Of a stretch of DNA of 64,000 nucleotides, positions 63,643-64,000 are shown piece by piece (position 1 is the first letter of the stretch; every line of letters begins with the position of its first letter). The translations under genes and the position numbers were made by a program. The stretch lies in assembly GCA_001632425.1 (NCBI GenBank), contig KV425557.1:62001-126000 (forward strand). Direction: 5' to 3'. The stretch is from Neolentinus lepideus HHB14362 ss-1. Its lineage: Eukaryota > Basidiomycota > Agaricomycetes > Gloeophyllales > Gloeophyllaceae. The notes under the pieces are model-generated. The model searched no databases. It had not been told where the DNA came from and worked only from the letters and a program-made list of their open reading frames with translations.

Positions 63643-64000
63643 TCAAGCGGATACAACGGCGACTTGGTCAGTCCTCTTCTCCATTGAATACTCCTTCTCG
63701 TCCTCCTGCGGCTCCCCGTCAATCTTTTCATAGTCAATGTCGATATTGCGAATTGGCCCTTGGAACCAGTGCACGCCACCGTATCGAGGGAAGTAGTAGT
63801 AGGCTAGACACAGGAACAACGTACCCCCGAGGACGACGATGCTATAGTTCATACTCTGCACGGGCGGGTTCGGATCTGTGGGGAACATGAATATGACAAA
63901 GCAGAATGCCATCCAGAGAACAGATATGAAAGCCACTGGACGGCCCTAATTCACGAGCAGTTAGCACGATCTTCATCGACCCCAGCACTTTGCCAGGAAT
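63643..64000 (-). CDS. Amino-acid permease (APC family), C-terminal part
   Basis: Partial gene running off the right edge. The last exon, after an intron ending near 63949, encodes GRPVAFISVLWMAFCFVIFM, FPTDPNPPVQSMNYSIVVLG and GTLFLCLAYYYFPRYGGVHW, then FQGPIRNIDIDYEK. These are the last two membrane helices and the cytosolic tail of a fungal amino-acid/choline/GABA permease; the FPT-P-P----MNY motif and YGGVHWF-GP are typical of that group. The substrate cannot be told from this part. The Glu/Lys-rich tail ends VAVVSA with TGA at 63643-63645. Confidence 0.85.

Overview
The window looks like a nuclear genome segment of a filamentous basidiomycete, probably an Agaricomycete. Genes are dense, on both strands and split by many 45-70 nt GT-AG introns. 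The gene set is fungal: cytosolic Ssa-type HSP70, Crb2/Rad9-type checkpoint protein, Sog2-like RAM protein, GPI-type GH16 glucanase, fungal aquaporin remnant. There are no operons or ribosome binding sites. Assignments come from reading the translated sequence and splice sites by eye. No database search was run, so exon ends are approximate where stated.

Layout. 0-8 kb: a Luc7-like U1 snRNP protein, a J-domain/ankyrin/RGG protein, a 129-bp TA-flanked MITE-like hairpin, an FRG1-like protein divergent from ribosomal protein L26, and V-ATPase subunit D. 8.2 kb: an intron-containing tRNA-Phe(GAA). 8.7-13.1 kb: proton-translocating NAD(P) transhydrogenase. 13.6-24.3 kb: a Golgi nucleotide-sugar transporter, a single-pass membrane protein, the Tudor-BRCT checkpoint protein and a PKA catalytic subunit. 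25.5-31.5 kb: one very long, disordered, Ser/Pro/Arg-rich protein of unknown role. 32.9-40.8 kb: USP7/Ubp15 deubiquitinase, Sec66, mitochondrial citrate synthase. 41.4-48.6 kb: an unknown protein with a Gly/Pro-rich tail and an 8-nt micro-exon, HSP70 with a heat-shock element beside its TATA box, and a PP2A B56 subunit. 49.2-58.7 kb: secreted PhoD-like phosphatase, Sog2-like LRR protein, GH16 glucanase.

The accessory part is 59.36-63.47 kb. It is bounded by a perfect 14-bp terminal inverted repeat (CACTGCGGGAAGTA), flanked on both sides by GATT. Each end carries a subterminal array of a 15-bp palindrome (AGTGCCTTGGGCACT and variants), and the two arrays are in opposite orientation. This is the architecture of a CACTA/EnSpm-like DNA transposon. 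No transposase is visible inside. It holds a decayed aquaporin gene whose last exon lies on the opposite strand, a truncated M28 aminopeptidase, and an 88-bp direct duplication. I read it as a non-autonomous, gene-capturing element inserted between the GH16 gene and an amino-acid permease that runs off the right edge.

Most genes are housekeeping functions with no obvious shared pathway. HSP70, the J-protein, Sec66 and USP7 all touch protein quality control. The transhydrogenase, citrate synthase and V-ATPase are central to energy metabolism.
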